Shown here: piece after piece, positions 1 to 9,951 of the stretch | Layout of the letters: each line of letters starts with the position of its first letter | Numbering within the stretch: position 1 is the stretch's first letter | DNA from: Vibrio inusitatus | GTDB taxonomy: Bacteria > Pseudomonadota > Gammaproteobacteria > Enterobacterales > Vibrionaceae | DNA length: 64,000 bases | Direction of reading: 5' to 3' | NCBI GenBank assembly: GCA_024346935.1 | Contig: AP024878.1 | Coordinates: forward strand, 1,860,001-1,924,000 | Notes under the pieces: model-generated | What the model saw: the letters and a program-made list of their open reading frames with translations, nothing else | Told to the model about the DNA's origin: nothing | The model's database searches: none | Made by a program: the position numbers and the translations under genes

Positions 1-1447
1 CGACAATGGCGGCAGTTTGCAGGGTCGATAAACCGCCCATAAACATCAACACAGTCGGTAGGAATGACAAAGTAAAAGCCCAAAACAAACGGTTCCAACG
101 CATTGGCTCTTCAGTCACATTATTTTGCACCACAGACGCTAGGATATAAGAGATAGAATCAAATGAGGTAGCAGTAAAGACGATGCACAGCAACGTAAAA
201 ACCCCAATAACCATGGTACCCATGGGTAAAGTGTCTAAAGTTGCAAAGATCGCCGCTGGAGCACCTGAATCATTGAGGATACTGACCACATCAAGCTCAC
301 CAGTAAGCTGCAAAGATAATCCATAGTTACCCAGAACGATAAAGAATAGGAAGCAGCCCAAAGAACCATAAAAAATAGAACCTACTACCATTTGCTTGAT
401 CGTTCTGCCGCGAGAGATGCGTGCAATGAACAACCCCATGCAAGGCGCAAACACTAACCACCAAGCCCAGTAGAAAATAGTCCAGTCTTGCGGAAAGTGA
501 GTGTCAGTAAATTCACCATAACCACCAAAAGGTTCCGCCCAAGAAGCCATCATAAAGAAGTTCGATAGCATTCGACCAATAGAATCTAAGCCTGTTTCCA
601 AGATGAACACAGTAGGCCCTGCGACTAACACAAACAGAAGTAGTCCCATTGCACCCCAGAAATTAATGTTGCTCAAAAACTTAATGCCTTTCTCCAGTCC
701 TGCGTAAGCTGAGTAACCAAAAATAGCGGTACACAAAAGTAAAACAGCTACCTGGCTTAGCGTATTATTAGGAATACCAAAGATATGATGTAAACCACCA
801 TTAATAAGCGGTGCAGCTAAACCTAAAGTTGTGGCAGCACCGCCGAGCATGCCAAAGATAAACAACACATCGATGAACTTACCGATACTGCCATTAGCTC
901 GCTTTTCGCCTAATACTGGCATCAAAGCGCTAGAAATCTTTAATACTGGTTGCTTGCGAACGTAGTAGAAGTAGGCAATCGGCAGAGCAGGAATAAGATA
1001 GATAGACCATGCAATGGGTCCCCAGTGAAAAAGACCATAAGTAGCCGCCCAGCGTATAGCTTCTTCGCTTCCTGCTTGAAGTTGAAAAGGAGGCGTTTGA
1101 TAGTAATAAGCCCATTCAATACAGCCCCAATATAGAATGCTAGCACCAATACCACCGCAAAATAGCATTGCAGCCCAAGACGCATTGCTAAATTCGGGCA
1201 ACTCATCAGCGTCCCCGAGTTTTATCTGCCCAAGATCACTAAAGATGGTGTAGATCATAAAGCACATAGCGGCTATACCAAGCGCAAGGTATAAAACACC
1301 AAGCTTATCTGTCATAAATGACTTGGCACACGCTATCCAGTCCGCACCTTGAACAGGAAACAGTATGAGAGGAACAACCACACTCAACAGTAAAAATAAA
1401 GCGCCAAAGAAAGTTGGCTTATCGATAAGAGAGAACGACTTTTGCAT
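1..1447 (-). CDS. BCCT-family transporter, partial (3' end beyond window)
   Basis: Inner-membrane transporter of the betaine/carnitine/choline family; 482 codons are visible and the gene runs off the left edge. The translation begins MQKSFSLIDKPTFFGALFLL and shows about ten hydrophobic helices. It carries the family core around YWGCIEWAYYYQ, the FHWGPIAW segment and FYWAWWLVFAPCMGLFIARISRGRT. The helix that reads GMGIG in sodium-dependent members reads GGIGAS here, and with the IEWAYYY stretch this places it nearer the CaiT-like branch than the betaine-specific one; that is inference. The start is chosen for the AGGG ribosome site seven bases upstream. A perfect 14-bp inverted repeat lies 15 bases before the start codon. 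Substrate cannot be read from sequence; a quaternary amine is expected. Confidence 0.9.
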   Translation of the reverse strand, partial: MQKSFSLIDKPTFFGALFLLLSVVVPLILFPVQGADWIACAKSFMTDKLGVLYLALGIAAMCFMIYTIFSDLGQIKLGDADELPEFSNASWAAMLFCGGIGASILYWGCIEWAYYYQTPPFQLQAGSEEAIRWAATYGLFHWGPIAWSIYLIPALPIAYFYYVRKQPVLKISSALMPVLGEKRANGSIGKFIDVLFIFGMLGGAATTLGLAAPLINGGLHHIFGIPNNTLSQVAVLLLCTAIFGYSAYAGLEKGIKFLSNINFWGAMGLLLFVLVAGPTVFILETGLDSIGRMLSNFFMMASWAEPFGGYGEFTDTHFPQDWTIFYWAWWLVFAPCMGLFIARISRGRTIKQMVVGSIFYGSLGCFLFFIVLGNYGLSLQLTGELDVVSILNDSGAPAAIFATLDTLPMGTMVIGVFTLLCIVFTATSFDSISYILASVVQNNVTEEPMRWNRLFWAFTLSFLPTVLMFMGGLSTLQTAAIV

Positions 1448-1462
1448 TGCAAATACCCTAAT

Positions 1463-1498
1463 AAAATCAAAGGGCATAGTCTCTTGCCCTTTGATTTT
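1463..1498 (-). terminator. Perfect 14-bp hairpin between two leftward genes
   Basis: AAAATCAAAGGGCA and its exact complement enclose an 8-base loop, with the A/T ends able to supply a U-rich tail. It lies downstream of the small membrane protein gene and 15 bases upstream of the BCCT start codon. It is probably the terminator of the upstream gene; because it is so close to the next start it may also affect expression of the transporter. Confidence 0.6.
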
Positions 1499-1564
1499 TA
1501 ACAATTCAGGCTATTTGTCGTGACGATTAAGTCTCTTGATTGAGCTTAAACACAAAGGCTAGGA

Positions 1565-1975
1565 TTAGGCAGGTACATTTTTCTCATTAAAGTTAAGGTG
1601 TTGCTTTGTCTTAAGCGTCACGATAAAACAAATGACACAGACACTCCAGACTACCCCCTTTAGAATCACCGAATTTAAATCATCTACAGGGTGGTCTGAG
1701 CGAATTTGTACGCCGCGCAGGTAAGCCTCTAAGTGAGCAAAAAAAGGGACAAGCATTCCGCCTGCGGCATACCCCCATGCACCAACCATAAACTTGTAGG
1801 CATTCTTGCTTCTCTTTGACCACAAGAGTGCAGCCACAAGTAATAATACCCCGCACACATAATCTTCAATCATAGTAGTAGCATTGATAGAAAAATATCC
1901 TATTCCTCGGCGTAGGGTTTCACCAGCAATAAACACCAAGCTAAAAAGATAAGTCACTATTGATACAACTTTCAT
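1565..1975 (-). CDS. Hypothetical four-helix inner-membrane protein
   Basis: A 136-residue protein that I do not recognise. Four hydrophobic stretches are visible, near residues 3-20, 38-55, 65-85 and 105-122, with a basic loop (WSKRSKNAYK) after the second. Start ATG follows an AGAGG ribosome site eight bases upstream. It lies upstream of the BCCT transporter gene in the same direction, separated by a strong hairpin, so co-transcription would need read-through. It has no catalytic motif. Function is unknown; association with the transporter is only positional. Confidence 0.65.
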   Translation of the reverse strand: MKVVSIVTYLFSLVFIAGETLRRGIGYFSINATTMIEDYVCGVLLLVAALLWSKRSKNAYKFMVGAWGYAAGGMLVPFFAHLEAYLRGVQIRSDHPVDDLNSVILKGVVWSVCVICFIVTLKTKQHLNFNEKNVPA

Positions 1976-2189
1976 TTATTCATACCTCTACATTAATTTA
2001 ACGAGAATGCTTGTACCAATCACAGTAAGTAAATGGTCTCTGATTTAAAGATAACTATAGGGCAACCTTGGTATTCATGAGAATTATTTTACACAATAAC
2101 AACTATTCACTTTTGATATGGTGCATGACATTACTTCGGTCAAACATCGCTTCTTTACTTCGTTTTTTTAAAAGCTATAGATATCAGAG

Positions 2190-4469
2190 CTAGTTAAACA
2201 AGTTCTTGAAAAAGTTTGTTATTTCATCCCCAACACATCCAGAAGAAGTATATTGACTGGCGCCCCATATAGGCAAACTGACTGAGCCACGACCGCAACT
2301 TGCCGACAACTTACCTTTCCCTCGGCGGCTAAAATTAACCATCTCTACATCATCAGAAAAATGAGGGCTAATTTTTATCGCGCCACGCTGTGTGATGTAA
2401 TGTTGATATACCGACAACGCCCCTGTTGCACCGGTAAGCTTTGTATTGCCATTATCCCCTCTTCCAAGCCAAATAGTGACGAGCTCACGCCCATCGACGC
2501 CCACATACCAACTATCTCGGTTGTTATTAGTGGTTCCTGTTTTCCCTGCAAGCTGATACTGAGTGCCTAAAGAACCCAAAGATTTAGCCGTACCTTCTTG
2601 GACAACGCCCTGCATTGCTGCCACCGTCAAATCCGCAGCTTGCTCAGCTGTAACCTGCACTGGAGTAAGTTCGTGCTGATACAATAACTTGCTCTTTGCA
2701 TCAACGACCGTGTTAATAAGATACGTCTGTTGCCGCTTACCGTGGTTTGCGATAGGTTGATATAGCGCTCCTACCTCGAGCGGCGTCATCTCAAAAGCCC
2801 CAAGCAACATGGACGGAAGAGGCGTCACCTCACTATCCAGCCCACCCAGCTGGTTAATAAAATCAGCTACATTCTCCAATCCCAAGTCTACACCTAGGTT
2901 AACGATGGGAACATTAAGGGAGTGAGCAAGAGAAGAGTACAGGGACACTTCTCCCCAAAATTCTCGGCTGTAATTGCGAGGTTGCCATTTATCTCCGTTG
3001 GATTGCGTAATGGTAAGTGGCTTATCTTCTAGAACACTGGCGAGGTTATATTTCTCGGGAGTGCGGAGTGCTGCCATAGTTACTGCAGGTTTTATCACTG
3101 AGCCCACCTGTCGTTTACCGTGGCGCACATAGTTAAAACCTGCAAAACTAGGATTACGATTACCTACGATCGCGCGAATCGCCCCGTCACTGTAATCCAG
3201 ACTAATAAACGCCGCCTCCAATTCGACACCCGCTTTAGCATCTAATGCTGGCAGTGTTGATAAAAGACTGCTTTCGGCTTTTGCTTGAGATACTGGGTCA
3301 AGGGTCGTGAATATACGTGAGCCTTTAATGTTGTGACTGGGTAGCCGCGCTTCTAATTCGTAGGAAACGTGATCAAAATAAGCTGGGCGACTTAAGGTAA
3401 TATGACCGCGCACTTGAATATCAAGCTCCCGTACAATCGCAGCTTCATATTCACTTTGCTCTAAATGTCCGTCATCAGCCAATAACTTAAGCACGGTATC
3501 ACGCCTTGCTTTAGCGCGCTCAGGGAACCGCCACGGGTTATAATAAGAAGGGCCTTTTATCAAAGCCACCAGCAAGGCTTGCTGATCTATTCTTAGTTCC
3601 TGTAGAGGTCGATTGAAATAAAACTGGGCACCTAATTCAAAGCCATGAATCGCATCTCGCCCTTGTTGACCTAGGTAAATCTGATTCACATAGCCGTCAA
3701 GAATATCATCTTTGGTATAACGAGAATCTATAAGCACTGCCATATAGGCTTCTCGTATTTTTCGACTCCAACTGCGCTCACTGCTAAGAAACAGATTCTT
3801 AGTCAATTGTTGAGTCAAAGTGCTACCACCTTGCACGGTTCGTCCCGCTTTAATGTTAGTAAAAAATGCCCTAGCTATGGCTGTGACTGAGATACCATCA
3901 TGCTCGAAAAACGCCCTATCCTCTGTTAAAAGTAGTGCTTTCACCACACCTTCAGGCATATCTTTCCAAGATTGATAGAGTCGATGTTGATTACCATCCT
4001 CCCCTATTAAACCCATCATCTTAGGTTCAAGTTGAAACACACCTAATCCCATACCGCTATCAACATCAATCATCGATTGAATATGTGAACGACTAAACGT
4101 CAGCTTCACCCGTTGCAGATCGCGAAAACCATCAGCGAATTCAAATGGACGGCGCACCAGAGTAATGCTATTCCCTGCAACACTATATTCACCACTGTGT
4201 GTCGGCTTCTTCACTAATTGATAGTTAAGGGTTTTGAGTTCATCGACGACTTCTTTGTGTTTCATCGCCAAGTCAATATTGAGAGTCATTGGTCGAGCAT
4301 AGACCACAGTCGGTAATTCAAATAAGGGACCAGAAAAGCGTTGCTCTACCATTGAAGAAACGCTGTAGTGAAATATCCCCCAGCTGATTACTATTAAAAA
4401 TAAAACACACCCAATAAGTTTTTTGGGTGACAAGCGCTTTCTATCCTTGTTGGAGGCAGTGTTGGTCAT
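2190..4469 (-). CDS. mrcB: Bifunctional penicillin-binding protein, PBP1b type
   Basis: Class A peptidoglycan synthase of 759 residues that polymerises glycan strands and cross-links peptides in the periplasm. One membrane anchor lies at about residues 18-37 after a short basic cytoplasmic tail. A UB2H-like region follows (about 60-140). The glycosyltransferase domain has the EDRAFFEHDG motif with Glu183 and QGGSTLTQQLTKN near 213-225. The transpeptidase domain has Ser457-V-I-K460, Ser517-L-N519 and Lys643-T-G645, so all catalytic motifs are present. It is slightly shorter than the roughly 780 residues I expect for a Vibrio housekeeping PBP1b, so it could be a second copy. No lpoB-like partner is adjacent. 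The ribosome site before the start is weak. Confidence 0.88.
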   Translation of the reverse strand: MTNTASNKDRKRLSPKKLIGCVLFLIVISWGIFHYSVSSMVEQRFSGPLFELPTVVYARPMTLNIDLAMKHKEVVDELKTLNYQLVKKPTHSGEYSVAGNSITLVRRPFEFADGFRDLQRVKLTFSRSHIQSMIDVDSGMGLGVFQLEPKMMGLIGEDGNQHRLYQSWKDMPEGVVKALLLTEDRAFFEHDGISVTAIARAFFTNIKAGRTVQGGSTLTQQLTKNLFLSSERSWSRKIREAYMAVLIDSRYTKDDILDGYVNQIYLGQQGRDAIHGFELGAQFYFNRPLQELRIDQQALLVALIKGPSYYNPWRFPERAKARRDTVLKLLADDGHLEQSEYEAAIVRELDIQVRGHITLSRPAYFDHVSYELEARLPSHNIKGSRIFTTLDPVSQAKAESSLLSTLPALDAKAGVELEAAFISLDYSDGAIRAIVGNRNPSFAGFNYVRHGKRQVGSVIKPAVTMAALRTPEKYNLASVLEDKPLTITQSNGDKWQPRNYSREFWGEVSLYSSLAHSLNVPIVNLGVDLGLENVADFINQLGGLDSEVTPLPSMLLGAFEMTPLEVGALYQPIANHGKRQQTYLINTVVDAKSKLLYQHELTPVQVTAEQAADLTVAAMQGVVQEGTAKSLGSLGTQYQLAGKTGTTNNNRDSWYVGVDGRELVTIWLGRGDNGNTKLTGATGALSVYQHYITQRGAIKISPHFSDDVEMVNFSRRGKGKLSASCGRGSVSLPIWGASQYTSSGCVGDEITNFFKNLFN

Positions 4470-4723
4470 GTTTCTATGCTATCGATTTCAGTCTCGGCGC
4501 AACATACTTACCCTACAAAAAGGAATGTCAGAATGGAGTTAAAACCCTCTGTTTCGCTTTATTTATTACTTTTAACGATCAGCAACTCATCGCAGAAAAA
4601 CACCTCAAATGAAACGTTATCATAAGCATAATTTTTGATAATTTTAATTAATTACAGTTTCTCCATATACTCTCTCCATCGACGCAAAACACGAAACTAA
4701 TTACTAAGAGATTGGAGCAGATT

Positions 4724-5209
4724 ATGAAAATGAATCACGTAGGTATCATGGTTGGCGATATGGACAAAGCGGTTGAATTTTACACCAAAGCGCTAGGCCT
4801 AAAAATCGTTATGAACAACACTAAAGTTATTGAAGAGCGCGAAACCGCTATCGGTCGTATGTGTATCGCTGTATTCGGCGAAGGCTTTAAAGGCTTTAAC
4901 ATCGCGCATCTAGTGACTTCAGATGGTATCGGCGTTGAGATGTTTGAAATGAAAGAGCGTCAAGAGCGTCACGAAGTTGACTTCTCTCGCCTAGGCATCT
5001 TCCACTTCTGTCTACAAACTGATGACTTTGCAGGCGCTATCGCTCGCACAGAACAGTACGGCGGTAAGGTGCGTATGGACATCATGCGCTACCACCCAGA
5101 AGACGATAACAAGCCTCAAAAAATGGTGTACCTAGAAGACCCGTTTGGTAACTTGTTTGAGCTTTACTCACACACTTATGAAGAAACTTACGCGTCTGAT
5201 TACTCTTAA
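4724..5209 (+). CDS. VOC-family (glyoxalase/dioxygenase fold) protein
   Basis: A single-domain vicinal-oxygen-chelate protein of 161 residues. It starts MKMNHVGIMVGDMDKAVEFY, a typical first beta-alpha-beta unit with a His metal-ligand candidate, and ends with PFGNLFELYSHTYEE carrying the usual C-terminal Glu ligand. HFCLQTDDF begins the second half-repeat. The ATG at 4724 is preferred over an upstream TTG because GGAG sits six bases before it. A U-tailed hairpin follows, so it is probably monocistronic. Lactoylglutathione lyase activity is possible but the family is functionally diverse, and the substrate is not predictable. Confidence 0.82.
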   Translation: MKMNHVGIMVGDMDKAVEFYTKALGLKIVMNNTKVIEERETAIGRMCIAVFGEGFKGFNIAHLVTSDGIGVEMFEMKERQERHEVDFSRLGIFHFCLQTDDFAGAIARTEQYGGKVRMDIMRYHPEDDNKPQKMVYLEDPFGNLFELYSHTYEETYASDYS

Positions 5210-5231
5210 TCTAAAGCATAAGTTGAATATT

Positions 5232-5259
5232 AAAGGATTGGCTTCGGCCAATCCTTTTT
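5232..5259 (+). terminator. Rho-independent terminator of the VOC gene
   Basis: AAAGGATTGGC and GCCAATCCTTT pair around a TTCG tetraloop and are followed by a T run. It lies 22 bases after the VOC stop codon. Confidence 0.85.
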
Positions 5260-5305
5260 GCATGTCTAATGAATACTGACGTAACTCGACTGTGAAGGGG
5301 CGCAA

Positions 5306-5845
5306 CTAACGAATCAGGTCCAAGATTGCCTTAAACTCTGACGCTCTACAATCACCAACGAGTTCATACAAACACATCTCTAACCCTGTAATTGTAATAC
5401 CACTCTCTTTTGTCCGAGCTATCCCTAATTGCTTATTCTCTAGAGTGCGGGAAGACACGCAATCACCAACTAGTTCAACGTTATAACCAAGCCCTGCCAA
5501 CCCTGTTGCTGTTTGATACACACAAATATGCGCTTCAACACCGCAAACCAACCATGTCGTTACGTTATTAGCTTTAATTGCATCCATAAAGCGAATTGAT
5601 CCACAGCCATTAAAAGTACACTTTTCTATGGGCTTTAGGTCATCAATAAGTGACGCAATTTCATCCACAGTAGGGCCTAACTTCTTAGCATTTTGCTCTA
5701 AGACTATTATGGGTAAACCTAATATCTGCGCACCTTTGATTAACTTCATGCAATGAGAAATCAAAGCTTCACTATCATGTACCAGCCGAGCTAGTTTCCC
5801 CTGAACATCAACGACGATAAGCCCTGTATTGTCCTTTTTTAGCAT
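5306..5845 (-). CDS. Isochorismatase-fold cysteine hydrolase
   Basis: Cytoplasmic hydrolase of 179 residues in the isochorismatase/YcaC-like family. The catalytic triad is visible as Asp13 (LIVVDVQ), Lys75 (PIEKCTF) and Cys108 (GVEAHICV), and the cis-peptide segment CGVEAH is intact. The ATG at 5845 is chosen because AGAGGG lies five bases upstream; a GTG two codons earlier overlaps that site. Members cleave varied amide or ester substrates, so no physiological substrate is assigned. It is flanked by its own upstream gap and by the terminator of the tor operon, so it is probably a single-gene unit. Confidence 0.85.
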   Translation of the reverse strand: MLKKDNTGLIVVDVQGKLARLVHDSEALISHCMKLIKGAQILGLPIIVLEQNAKKLGPTVDEIASLIDDLKPIEKCTFNGCGSIRFMDAIKANNVTTWLVCGVEAHICVYQTATGLAGLGYNVELVGDCVSSRTLENKQLGIARTKESGITITGLEMCLYELVGDCRASEFKAILDLIR

Positions 5846-5923
5846 GCGCACCCTCTGCTTAGATTGCCAATCCTATTAACTACCACTACGGAAAATCGTT
5901 CCTTTAGGTAAATGTAAGAGCCA

Positions 5924-5955
5924 ATAAAAAAGAGGCAACATTTCCTGCTGCCTCT
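5924..5955 (-). terminator. Terminator of the torCA operon
   Basis: AGAGGCAGCA and TGTTGCCTCT (one G-U pair) form the stem on the minus strand, followed by TTTTTTAT. It lies about 30 bases beyond the torA stop codon. Confidence 0.8.
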
Positions 5956-5986
5956 ATCATTACTAGCACTCTACTTTAGAGCTGAA

Positions 5987-8437
5987 TTACCCATTCTTAG
6001 GTGGTGTAAATGCCGTTAGCGTTGGCGCTTCACCGACAAACTTTTCAATTTTCACCACCCCAGAATTACCGCAGTTACCATTAGCAAGACGAGAGGTTGG
6101 AATATCCATAGTTAGCACATTCGGCCCACCGTTTTTACACATACCGGTTTTAGGATCTAGATCAGGCCATGCGCCCTCGTGTATGCACACACTACCCTGT
6201 TTAATTCCATCGGAAACATGAGCACCTACAAGCACCTGTCCTCGGTCATTGAAGGCACGAACAAGATCGCCATCACTTATCCCTCTGGCTTTCGCATCTT
6301 CTGGGTGAATAGTAATAGGTTCGCGATTTTGTATCGCATACTCCTTACGAATGTCAGCGTAATTAAACTGGCTATGCAGACGATGCGCCGCGTGCGAAGT
6401 CATTAACTGCAACTCACCCTGTTTATAGTTGGCTGCCCATTCAGTAGGCTCTATCCATGTTGGATGGGGAGGACAATCTTCTAATTTGTAGCCCTCAATG
6501 GTTTTAGAGAAAATCTCTATCTTGCCGCTTGGTGTACCCAATGGGTTCATCACCGGATCTTCGCGAAAATCACCAAAACGAACAAATTGTGCATTTTTCT
6601 CATTCCATTTCATCTCTATCAACTCATTCGCTTCCCAGAATTTGGAGAAGTTCATCATAGGTACACGGGCATTACGTCCACCTTGCTGAGCCGATTTATA
6701 GAAGTCACGCAACCACTCCATTTCTGTTTTATTGTCCATATAGACATTTTTACCGCCTGGTCTTAGATATTCAGCCATATCAGAGAAGACATCTAGGTCA
6801 CTACGAGCCTCAAACTGTGGCGCAACTGCTTGCTTCATAGGAACCAAGTGCTGATTTGAATAGTCTCCGGTCATGGTTAAATCATTACGCTCAAACGATG
6901 TCGTAATTGGCAGAACAATATCTGCATGTTTAGCCGCAGCCGTCCAATACGGTTCAGAGATAACGATTAATTCGGGCTTTTGCCATGCCTTAATCAAACG
7001 ATTGGTGTCTTGGTGATGAGTAAAGTTGGCACCACCTGCCCACCAAATCATCTTCACTTCTGGGAATGTAAGTGTATGACCATTATGTTGATACTGAGCT
7101 CCAGGACGCTCGAGACACTCGACAATGCGAGCTACAGGAAATGCAGTCACCGAGCCCTGAACAGCCCAGTCATTACCACCAGCAGATGCCCCGCCTAATG
7201 TAGGTGATATTGCAGGTAGTACGCCTGCATCGCGCGTCGGGTTACCCCCATTCGAGTAATGATAAGAATAACCAAAGCCTCCACCAGGTAAACCTACTTG
7301 CCCTAGCATTGAGGCTAATGTAGTAAGCATCCAATGGCGCTGCTCACCATATTGTTGACGCTGCATTCCCCAGCCACCCATAAGCATGGTGCGGTTTTCT
7401 TTAAAGATTTTAGCCAGTAGCTCAATCTGTTTCACCGATACACCACTGATTTCAGCAGCCCACTGCGGTGTTTTCTTGACGCCGTCCTCTTTGCCCATCA
7501 AATACGCTTCGAACTTATCAAAGCCTACGGTGTATTTATCAAGGAACTCGGTATCGTGTTGTTTATTGGCTATCAGTTGATATGCCACGCCCATCATCAA
7601 TGCAACATCAGATTGAGGGTTAGGAGCAATCCATTGAGCCGCATCACCAAAGAACTCAGCCGTTTCTGAGCGCATTGGGTCAATAATAATGATAGTTTTG
7701 CCCGACTTTTTCAGTTGATGAAAGAACTCGAGCCCTTGTCCATCAGTAGAAGACCAAGCAATTTTAAGAGTGTTAAGAGGGTTAAGCCCCCAAAGCACCA
7801 CAACTTCACTACTTTCTAAAATCACAGGGTAAGTAGTTTGTTGTTCATACACTTCGATAGAGCCAACAACGTGAGGCATGATCACCTGAGCAGCCCCAGT
7901 AGAGTAATCACCTAGGTGACCAGAGTAACCCCCAGCCATACTCATGTAACGTTGCAACAAAGTCTGTGCTTTATGCAAAATGCCACTTGATCGCCAGCCG
8001 TAAGAGCCCGCAAAAACGGATGCTGGTCCATACTGCTTGCGAATACGCATGTGTTGTTCATGAATTAACTTGTAAGCATTATCCCAAGATACCTGTACAA
8101 ATTCATCACGACCACGAACGCCCTTCGGATTATTCGGACTTTCTAGGTAGCCTTTACGAACCATTGGGTATTTAACACGTGCTTTGGTATGCACCTGTGA
8201 TGGTCCTGTAAGCTGCAAACTATTTGGAACAGTCTGAGCTAAGCCACTTTTGGTGGAAACCAACTGACCATCTTTTACTTCACACAATAATGGTCCCATT
8301 CGACTGGCGGTTAGAATCAATGCGTCAGAACGACCAGTCGCTGCGCTAACAGGCAACGGGGCAATCGATGAAATTGCCAGCGCACCTGCAGAGGCACCTG
8401 CACCTTTCAAAAAACCGCGACGAGAAATATTAGTCAT
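5987..8437 (-). CDS. torA: Trimethylamine N-oxide reductase, molybdopterin subunit
   Basis: Periplasmic molybdoenzyme that reduces trimethylamine N-oxide as terminal acceptor in anaerobic respiration. The N-terminus has a twin-arginine signal ([10 protein letters not shown]) ending near AASA. The molybdenum-ligand serine is in GDYSTGAAQ at Ser179, the pattern of TorA rather than nitrate or formate enzymes. At 816 residues it is close to the 848 of E. coli TorA. The ATG at 8437 is preferred because AAGGA lies ten bases upstream; an ATG at 8458 overlaps the torC stop and has only a weak site. It is translationally coupled to torC. No torD chaperone or torSTR regulator genes are in the window. 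Confidence 0.92.
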   Translation of the reverse strand: MTNISRRGFLKGAGASAGALAISSIAPLPVSAATGRSDALILTASRMGPLLCEVKDGQLVSTKSGLAQTVPNSLQLTGPSQVHTKARVKYPMVRKGYLESPNNPKGVRGRDEFVQVSWDNAYKLIHEQHMRIRKQYGPASVFAGSYGWRSSGILHKAQTLLQRYMSMAGGYSGHLGDYSTGAAQVIMPHVVGSIEVYEQQTTYPVILESSEVVVLWGLNPLNTLKIAWSSTDGQGLEFFHQLKKSGKTIIIIDPMRSETAEFFGDAAQWIAPNPQSDVALMMGVAYQLIANKQHDTEFLDKYTVGFDKFEAYLMGKEDGVKKTPQWAAEISGVSVKQIELLAKIFKENRTMLMGGWGMQRQQYGEQRHWMLTTLASMLGQVGLPGGGFGYSYHYSNGGNPTRDAGVLPAISPTLGGASAGGNDWAVQGSVTAFPVARIVECLERPGAQYQHNGHTLTFPEVKMIWWAGGANFTHHQDTNRLIKAWQKPELIVISEPYWTAAAKHADIVLPITTSFERNDLTMTGDYSNQHLVPMKQAVAPQFEARSDLDVFSDMAEYLRPGGKNVYMDNKTEMEWLRDFYKSAQQGGRNARVPMMNFSKFWEANELIEMKWNEKNAQFVRFGDFREDPVMNPLGTPSGKIEIFSKTIEGYKLEDCPPHPTWIEPTEWAANYKQGELQLMTSHAAHRLHSQFNYADIRKEYAIQNREPITIHPEDAKARGISDGDLVRAFNDRGQVLVGAHVSDGIKQGSVCIHEGAWPDLDPKTGMCKNGGPNVLTMDIPTSRLANGNCGNSGVVKIEKFVGEAPTLTAFTPPKNG

Positions 8438-8450
8438 AGTCACATCGTCC

Positions 8451-9542
8451 TTATTCATGATTTGCCACGTCTTTAGCGTGGTTTTGGAAGAATTTAGTTA
8501 AGATCTCAAGGTTTAATTCAGAAATATCAGTTCTGTCTCCCATGCTCTTAGCAACGGGTCCCCATGAGTTAACAGTAAAGTGATGTGGTGCAATCTTGGC
8601 GTGACAGGTTGCACAATAAACATTGTCTAACTGTTCGGCGTATGCCCAAAGTGGTTCTGCAGAATCCAGCACAGGAGCCTCAATGGAGCCCGTAAGCTCA
8701 GCACTGCGCCACTCATTGCCGTATGCATCTGTTTTAGGTTCACCCAGTTTAAGAGCCCCAATGCCTTGATCTGTTAGTGTCGCCAGAATTGCACGTTGCC
8801 CTTCACCCATATAAATGACCGTCTCAGCACCTTTCATTTGATAGCCAGAGACTTTAACAGTGCGCTTGTCACCATCACTCTCAACAGTTGCCAATTTAAC
8901 CGTTGGGTTAATAGTCGCAAGCTCACCCATTTGAATTCTTTCAATCGGATAAACATTTTCAGCGCTTGGCTGAGTATTTTTAGCTAGGTCAAATAGATGA
9001 TCAAACTCTGAAGTATCGAGCTCCATTTGTGGCGGGAAATGAGCAACCCCTTTGTGACAATCAATACAAGTTTCACCACTTGTTTGTGCATAAGCGTGCA
9101 TATCTTGCGCACTTGCAGATTGGTCATAGGTTTCCATTGCTTCCCAGCTATGACAAGAACGACAGGTCGCTGAATCGTTTTCACGCATCTGTTCCCACAC
9201 CATTTCAGCCATGCCTAAACGATGTTGCTCATACTTTTCTTCGGTATCAATTTTGCCAGTAACAAACTCGTGGTAAACGTCTTTCGAGGCACGAATTTTA
9301 GTAATCAAGTAATCCAATGGTTCTTCAGGGATATGGCAGTCAGCACATTCTGCGCGAATCCCTTTGGGGTTACTAAAATGCACAGAGCCTTGGTACTCTA
9401 AAAAAGGTTTTTCCATTGTATGGCAGGACACACAAAATTCAGTGCTAGAGGTATAGTGCAGTATTGCAGCTGTACCACCTAGGCTCAGCCAACCAATACC
9501 GACACCGATTAGTGCAATCAAAGCGATATAACGTTTCTTCAT
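8451..9542 (-). CDS. torC: Pentahaem c-type cytochrome TorC (NapC/NirT family)
   Basis: Membrane-anchored cytochrome that passes electrons from menaquinol to TorA. An uncleaved signal anchor covers residues 5-28. Five CxxCH haem sites are visible: 37-41 (CVSCH), 66-70 (CADCH), 127-131 (CRSCH), 159-163 (CIDCH) and 310-314 (CATCH); the first four form the NapC-like module and the last lies in the TorC-specific C-terminal domain. The length, 363 residues, fits the family (E. coli 390). Start ATG follows GGAAA. The stop codon overlaps the alternative upstream torA start, so the two genes form one operon in the order torC-torA. Confidence 0.93.
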   Translation of the reverse strand: MKKRYIALIALIGVGIGWLSLGGTAAILHYTSSTEFCVSCHTMEKPFLEYQGSVHFSNPKGIRAECADCHIPEEPLDYLITKIRASKDVYHEFVTGKIDTEEKYEQHRLGMAEMVWEQMRENDSATCRSCHSWEAMETYDQSASAQDMHAYAQTSGETCIDCHKGVAHFPPQMELDTSEFDHLFDLAKNTQPSAENVYPIERIQMGELATINPTVKLATVESDGDKRTVKVSGYQMKGAETVIYMGEGQRAILATLTDQGIGALKLGEPKTDAYGNEWRSAELTGSIEAPVLDSAEPLWAYAEQLDNVYCATCHAKIAPHHFTVNSWGPVAKSMGDRTDISELNLEILTKFFQNHAKDVANHE

Positions 9543-9951
9543 AGTAGTTTCCTTTGTTTAGCGGTACTTTTTGCACATTCTAAAAGACCGAAACTAAACC
9601 ATCGGCATGAGTGAATATTTCTACAACTAAGTGTATGAGCGCCACTTTGACCTCTAATCACCAAATAAACGTTCTATTTAGCAGTAGGGCACGTAATTCC
9701 CACAACTCTAGTAGGTGAATTACGTTGTATCAAAGAAATGAAAATAAGAATGTGAATTAAAGATGTTATTTGGTAAGAATATTTAGCAGTTAAAGTATTG
9801 ATAACCTAGAACAATTTCTTGGGATGAAGTCGATTGCGTTAAACCATTTTAATTGTGTTTGGAAGCATGAAATAGTGACACCTATGATATATAAGTGAGC
9901 CAGCGTTGTTCTCGCTGGCTCACCATCAGATAAACTTATATTTATCGTTTC
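9543..9951. other. Intergenic region upstream of torC
   Basis: No gene is seen. It should hold the torC promoter, but I could not pick a convincing TorR or FNR site. A perfect 11-bp hairpin (GTGAGCCAGCG with its complement) occupies 9895-9923, just past the ABC-F stop codon. Confidence 0.5.
9895..9923 (-). terminator. Hairpin after the ABC-F gene
   Basis: An 11-bp perfect stem with a 7-base loop about 28 bases beyond the ABC-F stop. The minus-strand tail (CTTATATATC) is only moderately U-rich, so this is a probable rather than clear terminator. Confidence 0.5.

Noticed and set aside
4609..4640. Zur-like half-site GAAACGTTATCA before the VOC gene
   Set aside because: The second half-site is poor, so the palindrome is not convincing.
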